Positions 18,132 through 26,988 of a stretch of DNA of 45,240 nucleotides are shown in pieces. Every line of letters starts with the position of its first letter. The first letter of the stretch is position 1. Source of the stretch: Roseococcus sp. (GTDB lineage: Bacteria > Pseudomonadota > Alphaproteobacteria > Acetobacterales > Acetobacteraceae). The stretch covers positions 1-45,240 of the forward strand of contig JAOAIK010000020.1 of NCBI GenBank assembly GCA_026414745.1, written 5' to 3'. The notes beneath the pieces are model-generated. The model searched no databases. It was not told the DNA's origin and saw only the letters and a list, made by a program, of their open reading frames with translations. The position numbers and the translations under genes were made by a program.

Positions 18132-18290
18132 CTACTCCGTCGCGCGGCCCGGGGGCCAGCGCGCCGTGCGGGCGAGCCCCAGAAAGCCGGCGGCCAGCGC
18201 GCCCGACGCGAGCCCCGCGCCGAGCCCGAGGGCGAAGCCCAGCCGCAGCCCGCAGCGCGCCGTGCGCAGCGGCAGACAGAGCAGACGCAT
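18132..18290 (-). CDS. 52-residue putative membrane protein
   Basis: A short ORF with a clear Shine-Dalgarno (AGAGGAGA, 5 nt before ATG 18290) encoding a basic N-terminus (MRLLCLPLRTARCGLRLG), a Gly/Ala/Leu-rich hydrophobic stretch of about 25 residues containing repeated Gly positions, and a basic tail. This looks like a single transmembrane hairpin or small membrane protein. It lies 29 bp downstream of the serine hydrolase and 32 bp upstream of the secreted hypothetical on the same strand. No homologue is recognised; coding status rests on the ribosome-binding site, position and composition. Confidence 0.5.
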   Translation of the reverse strand: MRLLCLPLRTARCGLRLGFALGLGAGLASGALAAGFLGLARTARWPPGRATE

Positions 18291-18319
18291 CGCCGTCTCC
18301 TCTGTCCCCGCTGCCCCCC

Positions 18320-19612
18320 TCAGCCCTCGCGCGCCGTGGTCACCATCGCGCCATAGACCAGGTTCTTGAACAGCATCCGCGTGTGCACCCGGTTCGAGGG
18401 ACCCTGGGCCATGAACACGCCGACCAGCCGCTCGGCGCGGTCGATGGTGAAGCTGGTGCCCCAGGCGCCCGCCCACATCGCATCCCCGGGCGAGCCGGGC
18501 GCCACCGCCATGCCCTCCGCCAGCCGCACGCCGAAGCCGAGGCCGAAGCCATAGCCCGGCCCCGTGCTGGCCGCGGGCGAGCCGCCCATGCCGAGGATGT
18601 GGTTGGAGAGCATGTACGCCACGACCGGCGCGGAGAGGTAGCGTCGCCCCTCGAAGACGCCGCCATTGGCGATCATCTGCGCGAAGCGGAAATAGTCCAT
18701 CGAGGTGCCGATCATCCCCGCCCCGCCCTTGAGGTAGCTGCGCCCCGCCTCGTTCTGCTCGATGCGGTAGGCGCGCCACATGGGCGCGGTCAGCGGGTCG
18801 GAGGCGATGCTCTCGGCGAGGCGCGGCCGCCGCGCCGGGTCGAGCCACCACACCGTGTCGCGCATGCCGAGCGGCCCGGTCAGGCGCTCCTCGATCAGCC
18901 GGTCCAGCCGCTGGCCGGAGACGCGCTCCAGCAGCAGGCCGAGCACGTCGGTGCTGATCGAGTAGAAGAAGGTGGTGCCCGGCTGGAAGGCGAGGGGGAT
19001 CTGGCCCAGCGCGCGCAGCATCTCCTCGCCGCTCACGGGGCCGTTGCGCGCCTCGATGTCGTGGCGCTCGTAGAGTTCGCGGATGCGCGGGCTGGGCGAG
19101 GCGGCGGCATAGACGAAACCGGAGGTGTGGCGCAGCAGATCCTGCACCGTGATCGGCCGGGCCAGCGGCACATCCTCGGCGCGATCGCCCTGGCGCAGCT
19201 CCACCTTCAGCTCGCGCAGCTCCGGCAGCCAGGTGGTGATGGGGTCGGAGAGCTTGAGGCGCCCCTCCTCCATCAGCATGAGCGTGACGACGCTGGTCAG
19301 CGGCTTGGTCATGGAGGCGAGCAGGAACACCGCCTCGGTGTGCATGGGGCGCGTGCGGGCATTGTCGAGATGCCCATAGGCCTGGTGGTGGACGATGCGC
19401 CCGTTGCGCGCGATCAGCGCCACCGCGCCGTTGAAGCTGCCGCGCTCCACCTCGCGGGCCATGGCCGGGCCGAAACGCTCCAGCCGCGCGCGGGAGAAGC
19501 CCTCGACGAGGAACTCCGGCCGCTCGATCTCGGCGGCGCGCAGCGCGGCCGGGGCGGGGAGCAGGGCGCCTGCCGTGAGCAGGCCGAGGTGGCGGCGTGC
19601 GATCATGCTCAT
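18320..19612 (-). CDS. Serine hydrolase, class C beta-lactamase/esterase family
   Basis: 430 residues with an Ala-rich signal peptide (cleavage near residue 27). It has the SxxK motif as Ser100-Met-Thr-Lys103 (LLASMTKPLTS), the YxN-like motif as Tyr217-Ser-Ile, and a WGT in GAWGTSFTID near the C-terminus in place of the K/H-T-G motif. Family members are periplasmic esterases, D-aminopeptidases or penicillin-binding-like hydrolases; true beta-lactamase activity is not implied. ATG 19612 overlaps the stop of the upstream ABC binding protein (ATGA), an unusual pairing that suggests hydrolase and uptake act on the same compound. Confidence 0.9.
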   Translation of the reverse strand: MSMIARRHLGLLTAGALLPAPAALRAAEIERPEFLVEGFSRARLERFGPAMAREVERGSFNGAVALIARNGRIVHHQAYGHLDNARTRPMHTEAVFLLASMTKPLTSVVTLMLMEEGRLKLSDPITTWLPELRELKVELRQGDRAEDVPLARPITVQDLLRHTSGFVYAAASPSPRIRELYERHDIEARNGPVSGEEMLRALGQIPLAFQPGTTFFYSISTDVLGLLLERVSGQRLDRLIEERLTGPLGMRDTVWWLDPARRPRLAESIASDPLTAPMWRAYRIEQNEAGRSYLKGGAGMIGTSMDYFRFAQMIANGGVFEGRRYLSAPVVAYMLSNHILGMGGSPAASTGPGYGFGLGFGVRLAEGMAVAPGSPGDAMWAGAWGTSFTIDRAERLVGVFMAQGPSNRVHTRMLFKNLVYGAMVTTAREG

Positions 19613-20844
19613 GTCCTCACCAGCGGGCAGCCGCCCTCGGCGACGGGGCGGAAGGCCTCCTCCGCCGGCACGGTGGCGCGCAGCTTGTAGAAGTCCCAGG
19701 GGCCGCGGCTCTCGGCGGGGGATTTCACCTCGAAGAGATAGGCGGGGTGGATCTTGCGGTTGTCCTCGCGGATGCGCCCCGGGCCGAAGGCGTCGTCGTC
19801 GGTGGGCATGCGCTTCATGACGTTGATCACCTCGATGCCCGAGGCCTTGGCACGCGCCGCGCCCACCTCCGCCACCGCCTTGAGGTAGTGGACGGCGCAG
19901 GAATAGGTGCCCGCATGCTCCTGGTTCGGCATGTTCTCCGGCGTGCGGCGCAGGATACGGCGCGCCAGGGCGCGGGTGCGGTCGTTGAGGTCGTGGTAGA
20001 ACACCTCGCACATCACCATGCCCTGGGCGGACTCGAGCCCGATCGAGCGGATGTCCTGCACGAACATGATCATGCCCGCGAGCTGCTGGCCGCGCCGCGT
20101 CAGCCCGAACTCGTGCGCCTGCTTGACGCAGTTCTGCATGTCGCCGGCCGCCATGGCGAGGCCGACGACCTTCGCCCGGCTCGCCTGCGCCTGCACGAGG
20201 AAGGAGCTGAAGTCGGTGGTCCCCGGGAAGGGATAGCGCGCCGAGCCGAGCACGCGCCCACCCGCGCGCGTGACGAACTGGCTCGTGTCGCGCTCGAGCT
20301 GGTGGCCGAAGGCGTAGTCGGCGGTGATGAAGTACCAGGAATCCCCACCGGACCGCACGGTGGCGCCACCCACCACATTGGCGAACATCCAGGTGTCGTA
20401 GGTCCAGTGGATGGTGTGGGTGCTGCACTGCGCCCCCGTGAGCGCGGAGGAGGCGGCGCCGGAGGCGAGCTGGATCTTGTCGCGCTCGCGCACCAGGTTG
20501 GCCACGGCCAGCGCGATGGCGCTGTTGTTCACCTCGCAGATCATGTCCACGCCCTGGGTGTCGATCCAGCGGCGGGCGAGGGCGAGCGCGGCGTCGGGGC
20601 GGTTCTGGTGGTCGCCCTGCACCACCTCGACCGCGATGCCGCGCTGCGCCATGCCGAGATCCTCGATGGCCTGGTGCACGGCGGCCACCGAGGTGGGGCC
20701 CGAGGTGTCGCGGTAAGGGCCCGAGAAATCGGCCAGAACCCCGATGCGGATGGTGGCGTCCCGCGGCTGGGCGCGGCCGCGCAGGGGGGCGGCGGCGAGC
20801 GCGGCGCCTCCGGCCAGAGCGGCGCGGCGGGTCATCTCGGTCAT
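19609..20844 (-). CDS. ABC transporter substrate-binding protein, branched-chain amino acid (LivK) type
   Basis: 411 residues of the Peripla_BP_6 family, with a twin-arginine-like leader (MTRRAALAGGAALAAAP). The mature part begins IRIGVLADFSGPYRDTSGP and has the two-lobe type I fold (WYFITADYAFGHQLERD). It binds amino acids, amides or aromatic acids in the periplasm. ATG 20844 follows a GGGGAGGAA Shine-Dalgarno. No ABC permease or ATPase accompanies it; upstream lies the TRAP dctM gene (112 bp) and downstream the serine hydrolase (coupled). It must share a permease encoded elsewhere. Confidence 0.92.
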   Translation of the reverse strand: MTEMTRRAALAGGAALAAAPLRGRAQPRDATIRIGVLADFSGPYRDTSGPTSVAAVHQAIEDLGMAQRGIAVEVVQGDHQNRPDAALALARRWIDTQGVDMICEVNNSAIALAVANLVRERDKIQLASGAASSALTGAQCSTHTIHWTYDTWMFANVVGGATVRSGGDSWYFITADYAFGHQLERDTSQFVTRAGGRVLGSARYPFPGTTDFSSFLVQAQASRAKVVGLAMAAGDMQNCVKQAHEFGLTRRGQQLAGMIMFVQDIRSIGLESAQGMVMCEVFYHDLNDRTRALARRILRRTPENMPNQEHAGTYSCAVHYLKAVAEVGAARAKASGIEVINVMKRMPTDDDAFGPGRIREDNRKIHPAYLFEVKSPAESRGPWDFYKLRATVPAEEAFRPVAEGGCPLVRT

Positions 20845-20956
20845 GATCGGTTCCTCCCCGTCGGTCTTGCCGGGGATGCTGCGCGGGGGCGAAGCGGGGC
20901 GCAAGGGCGTTCTGCGGCGCCGATGCCGCACGCCCCCCGGCGGCCCGGCCCGCGCC

Positions 20957-22234
20957 TCAGCGGAAGACGAGGTTGGGCAGCACCAGCGTCAGCCAGGGCA
21001 CATAGGTCACGATCATCAGGCAGCCGAGGATGACGGCGATGAACACCGCGAGGTAGCGCATCATCCGGTCCAGCCCGCAGCCCGCCACCTGCGCGGCGGC
21101 GAAGAGGTTCACGCCGAAGGGCGGCGTGACCATCCCGAGCGCCAGGTTCACCACCATGATCATGCCGAAATGCACGCCGTCCACGCCGAGCCGCTCGGCG
21201 GCCTCCTGCAGGATGGGCGCGAGCACGATGATGGAGGCCGAGGTCTCGATGAACATCCCCACCAGGAACAGGAACAGGTTCACGATCAGCAGGTATTCGC
21301 CCGGGCTGTCGAAGGTCCGCACCAGCCAGCTCGCCATGGCGTCGGGAACGCCCTGCCGGTTCAGAAGCCAGGAGAAGAACCCCGCGCAGGCGATGATGAA
21401 CATGATCACGGCGGAGGTGATCACGCTCTTGCGGAAGATCGGGAAGAGGTCGCGCGGGCGGATTTCCCGATGGATCAGCAGGCCCACGACCAGCGCATAG
21501 ACCACCGCCACCACCGAGGCCTCGGTGGGCGTCGTGATGCCGCCATAGATCCCGCCGAGCACGATCACGGGCATGAGAAGCGCGAAGCCCGCCTGCCGCG
21601 TGGCGGCGAGGATGGGCAGCCGCCCCTCGCCGTCGCGCTTGCCCCAGCCGCAGATGCGGCACCAGATCAGCACGGTGGCGATGAGCGCGCCCCCGATGAG
21701 CAGCCCCGGCGCGAAGCCCGCGATGAACAGTTCCGGGATCGAGGTCTGGGTCGTCACGCCGTAGAGGATCATCGGGATCGAGGGCGGGATGACCACGCCG
21801 AGCTCGGCCGCCGTCGCCTGCAGCGCCGCGGCGAAGCCCACCGGATAGCCCGCGCGCACCAGGGCCGGGATCATGATGGCGCCGATGGCGAAGGTGGTGG
21901 CCACCGAACTCCCCGAGATCGCGGCGAAGATCATGCAGGTGACGACGCAGGTGGCCGGAAGCCCGCCCTGGATGCCGCCCACGATGGCGCGCGCGAACTC
22001 GACGAGGCGGCGCGAGATGCCGCCCACGTCCATCAGGTTCCCGGCCAGGATGAAGAAGGGAATGGCGGCCAGCGGGAAACGGTCGAGCGAGACGAAGAGC
22101 TGCTGCGCCGCGACGATCAGCGGGAAGGTGGTGAACTGCGTCACGCCGACCACGGCTGCGATGCCGATGGCCACCGCCACCGGCACGGAGAGCGCGAAGA
22201 GCACGAGCATCACGCTCAGCATGGCGCCGCCCAT
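20957..22234 (-). CDS. dctM: TRAP transporter large permease (DctM)
   Basis: 425 residues, strongly hydrophobic with about 12 predicted membrane segments, forming the Na+-coupled translocation subunit of a TRAP importer. Typical features are IPFFILAGNLMDVGGISRRLVEFA, VPPSIPMILYGV, TPTEASVVAVVYALVVG and the C-terminal TPPFGVNLF motif. ATG 22234 is preceded by GGAAGGAG at 8-nt spacing and gives the usual family length. Order dctP-dctQ-dctM on the minus strand is standard; dctQ ends 28 bp upstream. Confidence 0.94.
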   Translation of the reverse strand: MGGAMLSVMLVLFALSVPVAVAIGIAAVVGVTQFTTFPLIVAAQQLFVSLDRFPLAAIPFFILAGNLMDVGGISRRLVEFARAIVGGIQGGLPATCVVTCMIFAAISGSSVATTFAIGAIMIPALVRAGYPVGFAAALQATAAELGVVIPPSIPMILYGVTTQTSIPELFIAGFAPGLLIGGALIATVLIWCRICGWGKRDGEGRLPILAATRQAGFALLMPVIVLGGIYGGITTPTEASVVAVVYALVVGLLIHREIRPRDLFPIFRKSVITSAVIMFIIACAGFFSWLLNRQGVPDAMASWLVRTFDSPGEYLLIVNLFLFLVGMFIETSASIIVLAPILQEAAERLGVDGVHFGMIMVVNLALGMVTPPFGVNLFAAAQVAGCGLDRMMRYLAVFIAVILGCLMIVTYVPWLTLVLPNLVFR

Positions 22235-22262
22235 CAGCGCTGCTCCTTCCGGGCCTCGGGGT

Positions 22263-22859
22263 TCACGCCGCGTTGTCCAGTTCCGCGCTGCGGCGGTCGA
22301 AGAAATGCGCGAGCACGCCCACCATGGCGAAGAGCGAGCCGACGGGAATGGCCGCATAGCCCCAGGCCATGGAGATCTCGAGCCCCGCCATCTCCTGGAA
22401 ACGCACGCGCTCGGCCATGATCCAGCCGAACCAGAACATCACGCCGAGCAGCGAGAGGCAGAAGGCGAGGCCGGCGGCCTCGACGGCGCGGCGCAGCGCC
22501 CCGCGCGAGAGCCGGTGCAGCAGATCGATGGAGACGAGCGCGCCCGCCCTCAGCGCCACCGCGAGCCCGACATAGGCCATCCAGATCAGCGCGGTGCGCA
22601 CCAGCGCCTCGGACCAGATGGAGGGCGTCTCGGTGGCGAAGCGCGCCACCACCTGCCAGGCCCCGGCGAAGACCGCGACCAGCAGCGCCAGCACCGAGAG
22701 AAGGGCAGCCGCGCCGGTGCTGAGGCGGTCGAGCCGGAGCACGGCCCGCCGCAGCCCCGCCCGCACCCCGCCCCCTGACGCGGCCCAGAGCGCGAGGCCC
22801 ACCGTCGCGAGGGTGGCCGCGACGGTGACCTGCAGCGGCAGGAGGTTCATCGGGTTCAT
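22263..22859 (-). CDS. dctQ: TRAP transporter small permease (DctQ)
   Basis: 198 residues with four to five predicted transmembrane segments. The family core is WSEALVRTALIWMAYVGLAVALRAGALVSIDLL, followed by a GYAAIPVGSLFAMVG segment. It supports DctM in the inner membrane. The N-terminus has one extra hydrophobic stretch (residues about 9-28) compared with the shortest DctQ proteins. There is no clear Shine-Dalgarno at ATG 22859, nor at the in-frame ATG 22850, so the start is uncertain by a few codons. A strong hairpin lies between dctP and this gene. Confidence 0.88.
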   Translation of the reverse strand: MNPMNLLPLQVTVAATLATVGLALWAASGGGVRAGLRRAVLRLDRLSTGAAALLSVLALLVAVFAGAWQVVARFATETPSIWSEALVRTALIWMAYVGLAVALRAGALVSIDLLHRLSRGALRRAVEAAGLAFCLSLLGVMFWFGWIMAERVRFQEMAGLEISMAWGYAAIPVGSLFAMVGVLAHFFDRRSAELDNAA

Positions 22860-22886
22860 GTCGGATGCCGGCGCGCTGCGACAGGA

Positions 22887-22912
22887 GGGGGCGCGACCCG
22901 GGCCGCGCCCCC
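22887..22912 (-). terminator. Intercistronic hairpin between dctP and dctQ
   Basis: Perfect 9-bp arms, GGGGGCGCG at 22887-22895 and CGCGCCCCC at 22904-22912, with an 8-nt loop, in the 73-bp gap between dctP and dctQ. There is no U tract. A stem here would stabilise the dctP message or attenuate dctQM, fitting the higher need for binding protein than permease (inference from known TRAP/ABC operons). Confidence 0.5.
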
Positions 22913-22932
22913 AGGCGACCTTCCGCCCACGC

Positions 22933-23910
22933 TCAGCCGCCGGCCGGGCGCCAGTCGCGGATGCGGCGCAGCAGCGCGCCGTCCAGTGTCCGCTCGAACT
23001 CGGCGAAGGCGGGGGCGAGGGCGGCCTGGAAGGCGGCCGTGTCCACCTGCGTCACCACCGTCATGCCGCGGCGGCGCAGCTCGTCCACGCCGCTCGCCTC
23101 GTCGGCCGAAACGCGCTCGCGGTTCGCGCGCTGCGCGGCGCGCGCGGCCTCCATGAAATGCGCGCGGTCGGCCGCGCTCATGCGGTTGAGCGTGGCAGGA
23201 TTGCAGATCAGCACGGCAGGCGAATAGACGTGGGCGGTCAGCGAGAGGAAGCGCTGCACCTGGTTCAGGTTGTTCGCCACGATCACCGGGATCGGGTTCT
23301 CCTGACCGTCCACCGTGCCCTGCTGCAGCGCGGGCACAAGCTCGCTGAAGGCCATCGGCGTGGGCAGCGCGCCGAGCGCGGAAAAGGCGCGCATGTGCAC
23401 CTGGTTCTCCATGGTGCGGACCTTCATGCCGCGCACATCGGCCGGCGCGTTCACCTCGCGGCGCGAGTTGGTGAGGTGGCGGAAGCCGTTCTCCAGCCAG
23501 ATCACGCCGACGAGGCCGCGCGGCGTGAACTGGGCGAGCAGCCCCTGCCCGATCTCGCTGTCCAGCACGCCGCGGGCATGGGCATAGTCGCGGAACAGGA
23601 AGGGCACGTCCACGTTCCGCACGGCAGGGACGAAGTTGCCCACGGGCCCGGTGGAGGTGATGGTGCAGTCGATGGTGCCGATCTGCACGCTCTCGATCAT
23701 CTCGCGCTCGTTGTCGTTGCGCTGGATGTTCACGCGGAAGCGGTTGTTGGTCAGGCGCTCCAGCGTCTCCTTCAGCGCGGTCGCTCCGGCCCCGTAATGG
23801 CTGTTGAGCGGCAGCGCGTGCTGCAGCGTGATCTGCGTCTGCGCCATGGCGGGGGCGACGAGCAGCGAAGCCAGGGCGCCGAGCAGCGCCGGGCGGCGGA
23901 AGATGGGCAT
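22933..23910 (-). CDS. dctP: TRAP transporter solute-binding protein (DctP)
   Basis: 325 residues, periplasmic, with a signal peptide (LLGALASLLVAPAMAQ). DctP fold features: ITLQHALPLNSHYGAGATALKE at the mature N-terminus, an MKVRTMEN strand whose Arg usually anchors the substrate carboxylate, PTPMAFSELVPALQQGTVDGQENP, and ANNLNQVQRFLSLTAHVYSP. ATG 23910 is preceded by GGGAGGAA. It is the first gene of the minus-strand operon dctPQM. It is divergent from the N-acyl-D-amino-acid deacylase gene, so the imported acid could be an N-acylated amino acid (inference). Confidence 0.94.
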   Translation of the reverse strand: MPIFRRPALLGALASLLVAPAMAQTQITLQHALPLNSHYGAGATALKETLERLTNNRFRVNIQRNDNEREMIESVQIGTIDCTITSTGPVGNFVPAVRNVDVPFLFRDYAHARGVLDSEIGQGLLAQFTPRGLVGVIWLENGFRHLTNSRREVNAPADVRGMKVRTMENQVHMRAFSALGALPTPMAFSELVPALQQGTVDGQENPIPVIVANNLNQVQRFLSLTAHVYSPAVLICNPATLNRMSAADRAHFMEAARAAQRANRERVSADEASGVDELRRRGMTVVTQVDTAAFQAALAPAFAEFERTLDGALLRRIRDWRPAGG

Positions 23911-23948
23911 GTGGCGGTTCCTCCCTCTCGACGCTCGAGGCATAAGGC

Positions 23949-23984
23949 ATCCGCCCCGCGGCACGCAATGCGCGCGGGGCGGAT
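23949..23984. promoter_or_regulatory. 12-bp perfect inverted repeat between dctP and the deacylase gene
   Basis: Arms ATCCGCCCCGCG (23949-23960) and CGCGGGGCGGAT (23973-23984) are perfect complements around a 12-nt spacer, in the middle of the 126-bp divergent intergenic region. It could be an operator controlling both transcription units or a 5'-UTR hairpin. The A/T ends of the arms make chance pairing less likely than for pure G/C arms. Confidence 0.5.
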
Positions 23985-24036
23985 TGGCCACGCCGCCCGT
24001 CTTGCCCATGATCGGCGGCGCGAGAGGGGGGCAGCC

Positions 24037-25518
24037 ATGCCGCTTCGTTGCGACCTTGTCATCCGGAACGCCACCGTCATCGACGGCACAGGCGCGCCGC
24101 GCTTCCGCGCCGATGTGGCGGTGGAGGGGGACCGGATCCTCGCCGTCGGCGCGCTCGGCGATGCGAGCGGGCGGGAGGAGCTGGACGCGCAGGGCCAGGT
24201 GCTCGCCCCCGGCTTCATCGACGCCCACACCCATGACGACCGGGCCGTGCTGTGCGGGCCGGACTGCCTGCACTGCAAGTCGACCCAGGGGGTGACCACC
24301 GTCGTCGTCGGCAATTGCGGCATCAGCCTCGCGCCCGCGCGGCTCGCGAATCGCCCGCCGCCGCCGCTCGACCTGCTCGGCGACGAGGCATGGTGGACCT
24401 TCGGCTCCTTCGGCGACTACGCCGAGGCGCTGGCGAAGAACCCGCCCGCGGTGAACACCTTCGCGCTGTGCGGGCACATGTCGCTGCGGATGGAGGCGAT
24501 GGCGGGAGACGTCTATCGCCCCGCCACCGACGCCGAGATCGCGCGGATGCAGCAGCGGCTCCGCGAGGCGCTGCGCGAGGGTGCGGGCGGCTTCTCCACC
24601 GGCCTCTACTACCCGCCCAACGCCCAGGCGCCCACCGAGGAGGTGATCGCGGTCGCCGAGGTGCTGCGCGAGGAGGGCGGCCTCTACGTCACGCACATGC
24701 GCGACGAGGGCGACCATGTGCTCGATTCGATCCGCGAGACCCTGCGCATCGGCCGCGAGGCCGGCGCGCCGGAGAAGCCCCTCGAGGTGGTGATCAGCCA
24801 CCACAAATGCACCATGAGCGAGAATTTCGGCCGCTCGCGCGAGACGCTCGCGCTGATGGACGCGCTCGGCCAGGACCAGCCCGTGGCCTTCGACGTCTAT
24901 CCCTACCCGGCGGGCTCCACCGTGCTGATGCCCGACAAGCTGCGCCAGGACGTGAAGGTGCAGATCACCTGGTCGGTGCCCTTCCCGGAGATGGCCGGGC
25001 GCGACCTCGACGACATCGCGCGCGACTGGGGCATGACGCGCCGCGCGGCGGCCGAGCGGCTGCTCCCGGCGGGCGCCATCACCTTCTCCATGGACGAGGC
25101 GGATGTGCGGCGCATCATGGCGCACCCGCGCAGCATGATCGGCAGCGACGGCATCCCGCACGACGCGAAGCCGCATCCGCGGCTGTGGGGCACCTTCCCG
25201 CGGGTGCTCGGCCGCTATGTGCGCGAGATCGGCCTGTTCAGCCTGGAGACGGCCATCCACAAGATGAGCGGGCGCTGCGCGCAGGTCTTCGGCATCCCGG
25301 ATCGCGGCGTGATCCGCCCCGGCGCCTTCGCCGACCTCGTGCTGCTCGACCCGGCGCGCGTGATCGACCGCGCCACCTATGCCGAGCCCACGGCGCCCTC
25401 CGAGGGCATCCTGCGCGTCTGGTGCAACGGCGAGACCACCTACCGCGAGGGCGCGGCCCACACCACGGCCGGGGTGGGCCGCTTCCTCGGCAATCCGCGC
25501 CGCCCCGCGCGCGCGTGA
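24037..25518 (+). CDS. N-acyl-D-amino-acid deacylase (D-aminoacylase), amidohydrolase family
   Basis: A metal-dependent hydrolase of 493 residues that releases D-amino acids from N-acyl-D-amino acids. The N-terminal beta-sandwich starts DLVIRNATVIDGTG. Metal ligands follow the D-aminoacylase pattern: His64 and His66 (FIDAHTHDD), bridging Cys94 (VGNCGIS), His220 (VTHMRDEG), His255/256 (ISHHKC) and Asp371 (IGSDG). The C-terminus has the GVIRPGAFADLVLLDP strand closing the sandwich. All key residues are present. It is divergent from TRAP dctPQM across an inverted repeat and is coupled by a GTGA overlap to a small membrane protein gene. Confidence 0.93.
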   Translation: MPLRCDLVIRNATVIDGTGAPRFRADVAVEGDRILAVGALGDASGREELDAQGQVLAPGFIDAHTHDDRAVLCGPDCLHCKSTQGVTTVVVGNCGISLAPARLANRPPPPLDLLGDEAWWTFGSFGDYAEALAKNPPAVNTFALCGHMSLRMEAMAGDVYRPATDAEIARMQQRLREALREGAGGFSTGLYYPPNAQAPTEEVIAVAEVLREEGGLYVTHMRDEGDHVLDSIRETLRIGREAGAPEKPLEVVISHHKCTMSENFGRSRETLALMDALGQDQPVAFDVYPYPAGSTVLMPDKLRQDVKVQITWSVPFPEMAGRDLDDIARDWGMTRRAAAERLLPAGAITFSMDEADVRRIMAHPRSMIGSDGIPHDAKPHPRLWGTFPRVLGRYVREIGLFSLETAIHKMSGRCAQVFGIPDRGVIRPGAFADLVLLDPARVIDRATYAEPTAPSEGILRVWCNGETTYREGAAHTTAGVGRFLGNPRRPARA

Positions 25519-25946
25519 TCGTCGAGCCGGAACCCACGCCGCGGCGCGGGCCGCTGCTGCAGAAGGGCACGCTGAGCCGGGCGCTGCTGATGTTCGGCCT
25601 GCTCGCCCTCGGCGTGCTCTTCATCGCCTGGGTCTGGCCCGACCGGCGGCCGGAGAGCGAGGTGGAGCGCTATCTGCGCCGCGGCCAGACCGCGGGGGCG
25701 GAGGCGATGCGGCGCGAGCTCTTGCGCCTCTCGCCGCCGGGCAGCGATTCGGGGCCGGCCATCCAGCACCTCATCGCGCTCGGCTTCGCCTGCGCCGCCC
25801 CCGCCTCCGGCGCGGGAGAGTGGCACTGCACCCATCGCCGGCCCGACCGCGGGCGGCGGCTGGCCGTGCTGGAGGCGCGCATCCGCCTCGAGGGCGGGAT
25901 GGCGGCCGGGATCACGGTGCAGTTCCGGGAAGAGCCCCTTCCCTGA
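25515..25946 (+). CDS. Hypothetical membrane-anchored protein
   Basis: 143 residues from GTG 25515, which overlaps the deacylase stop (GTGA). One transmembrane segment lies at about 23-42 ([19 protein letters not shown]) after a basic N-terminus, followed by an outward-facing domain of about 100 residues with two Cys (FACAAPA and EWHCTHRRP) that may pair in the periplasm. Not recognised. The 3' end overlaps the convergent queG gene by 35 bp. Codon composition and coupling support it being real; a start slightly downstream is possible. Confidence 0.65.
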   Translation: MIVEPEPTPRRGPLLQKGTLSRALLMFGLLALGVLFIAWVWPDRRPESEVERYLRRGQTAGAEAMRRELLRLSPPGSDSGPAIQHLIALGFACAAPASGAGEWHCTHRRPDRGRRLAVLEARIRLEGGMAAGITVQFREEPLP

Positions 25947-26988
25947 CCGGGGGTGCCGGGCCGGCATCGAGCCGCGCCAGCGCCCAGGCCCCCGCCTCCG
26001 CCACCACCGGATCCGCCTCCGCCGCCAGGGCGGCGGCGGCGCCCCGCAGGGAAGGATCGCCGCTGTTGCCGATGGCGATGGCGAGGTTGCGCCGGAAGCG
26101 CGCGATGCCGATGCGCTTGACGGGCGACCCCGCGAAGCGCGCGCGGAACCCCGCCTCGTCGAGCCGCGCGAGCTCGGCGAGTTCGGGCGCCACGGGGCCG
26201 CGCGGGTGCAGGGCCGTCTCCGCCGCGACGCGCGCGAACTTGTTCCAGGGGCAGACGGCGAGGCAGTCGTCGCAGCCGTAGATGCGGTTGCCCATGGCGG
26301 CGCGGAACTCCTCGGGGATGGGGCCGCGATGCTCGATGGTGAGGTAGGAGATGCAACGCCGCGCATCGAGCTGGTAGGGCGCGGGGAAGGCGGCGGTGGG
26401 GCAGGCGTCCAGACAGGCGCGGCAGGAGCCGCAATGGTCGGTCTCCGGCGCGTCGGGGGCGAGCTCGAGGGCGGTGTAGATCTCGCCGAGGAACAGCCAG
26501 GACCCGTAGCGGCGCGAGACGAGGTTGCTGTGCTTGCCCTGCCAGCCCAGCCCCGCCTGCTGCGCCAGCGGCTTCTCCATCACCGGCGCCGTGTCCACGA
26601 ACACCTTGAGCGGCACGCCCTTGAAGCGCCGCGCCATCCACTGCCCCAGCGCCTTGAGGCGCTTCTTCACCACCTCGTGGTAGTCGCGCCCCTGGGCGTA
26701 GCAGGAGAGGGTGGCGCGCGCGGGCTGGGCGAGGCTCGCCAGCGGATCATGGGCGGGGCCGTAGTTCTGGCCGAGGGAGATCACGCTCACCACCTCGGGC
26801 CAGAGCGCCTTGGGCTGCGCCCGCTGCTCGCGCCGTTCCGCGAGCCAGGCCATGGTTCCGTGCCGGCCGGCGGCGAGGAAGGCGTCGAGCCGCGCGCGGT
26901 GCTCCTCGGCGAGATGGGCGCGCGCGAAGCCCACCGCCTCGAAGCCCAGTCGCCGCGCCTCGGCGCGGATCTCCGCCTCGGGCGTCAT
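25912..26988 (-). CDS. queG: Epoxyqueuosine reductase QueG
   Basis: 358 residues. QueG is the cobalamin-dependent enzyme that makes the last step of queuosine synthesis in tRNA (epoxyqueuosine to queuosine). The active-site Asp132 is in [31 protein letters not shown] context (quoted in part: [10 protein letters not shown]). Two [4Fe-4S] clusters are supplied by Cys186/189/192/196 ([13 protein letters not shown]), Cys212, and Cys239/242/246 ([11 protein letters not shown]). A short HEAT-like helical tail follows, as in longer QueG proteins. The start overlaps the ridA-like stop (ATGA). Confidence 0.95.
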   Translation of the reverse strand: MTPEAEIRAEARRLGFEAVGFARAHLAEEHRARLDAFLAAGRHGTMAWLAERREQRAQPKALWPEVVSVISLGQNYGPAHDPLASLAQPARATLSCYAQGRDYHEVVKKRLKALGQWMARRFKGVPLKVFVDTAPVMEKPLAQQAGLGWQGKHSNLVSRRYGSWLFLGEIYTALELAPDAPETDHCGSCRACLDACPTAAFPAPYQLDARRCISYLTIEHRGPIPEEFRAAMGNRIYGCDDCLAVCPWNKFARVAAETALHPRGPVAPELAELARLDEAGFRARFAGSPVKRIGIARFRRNLAIAIGNSGDPSLRGAAAALAAEADPVVAEAGAWALARLDAGPAPPVREGALPGTAP

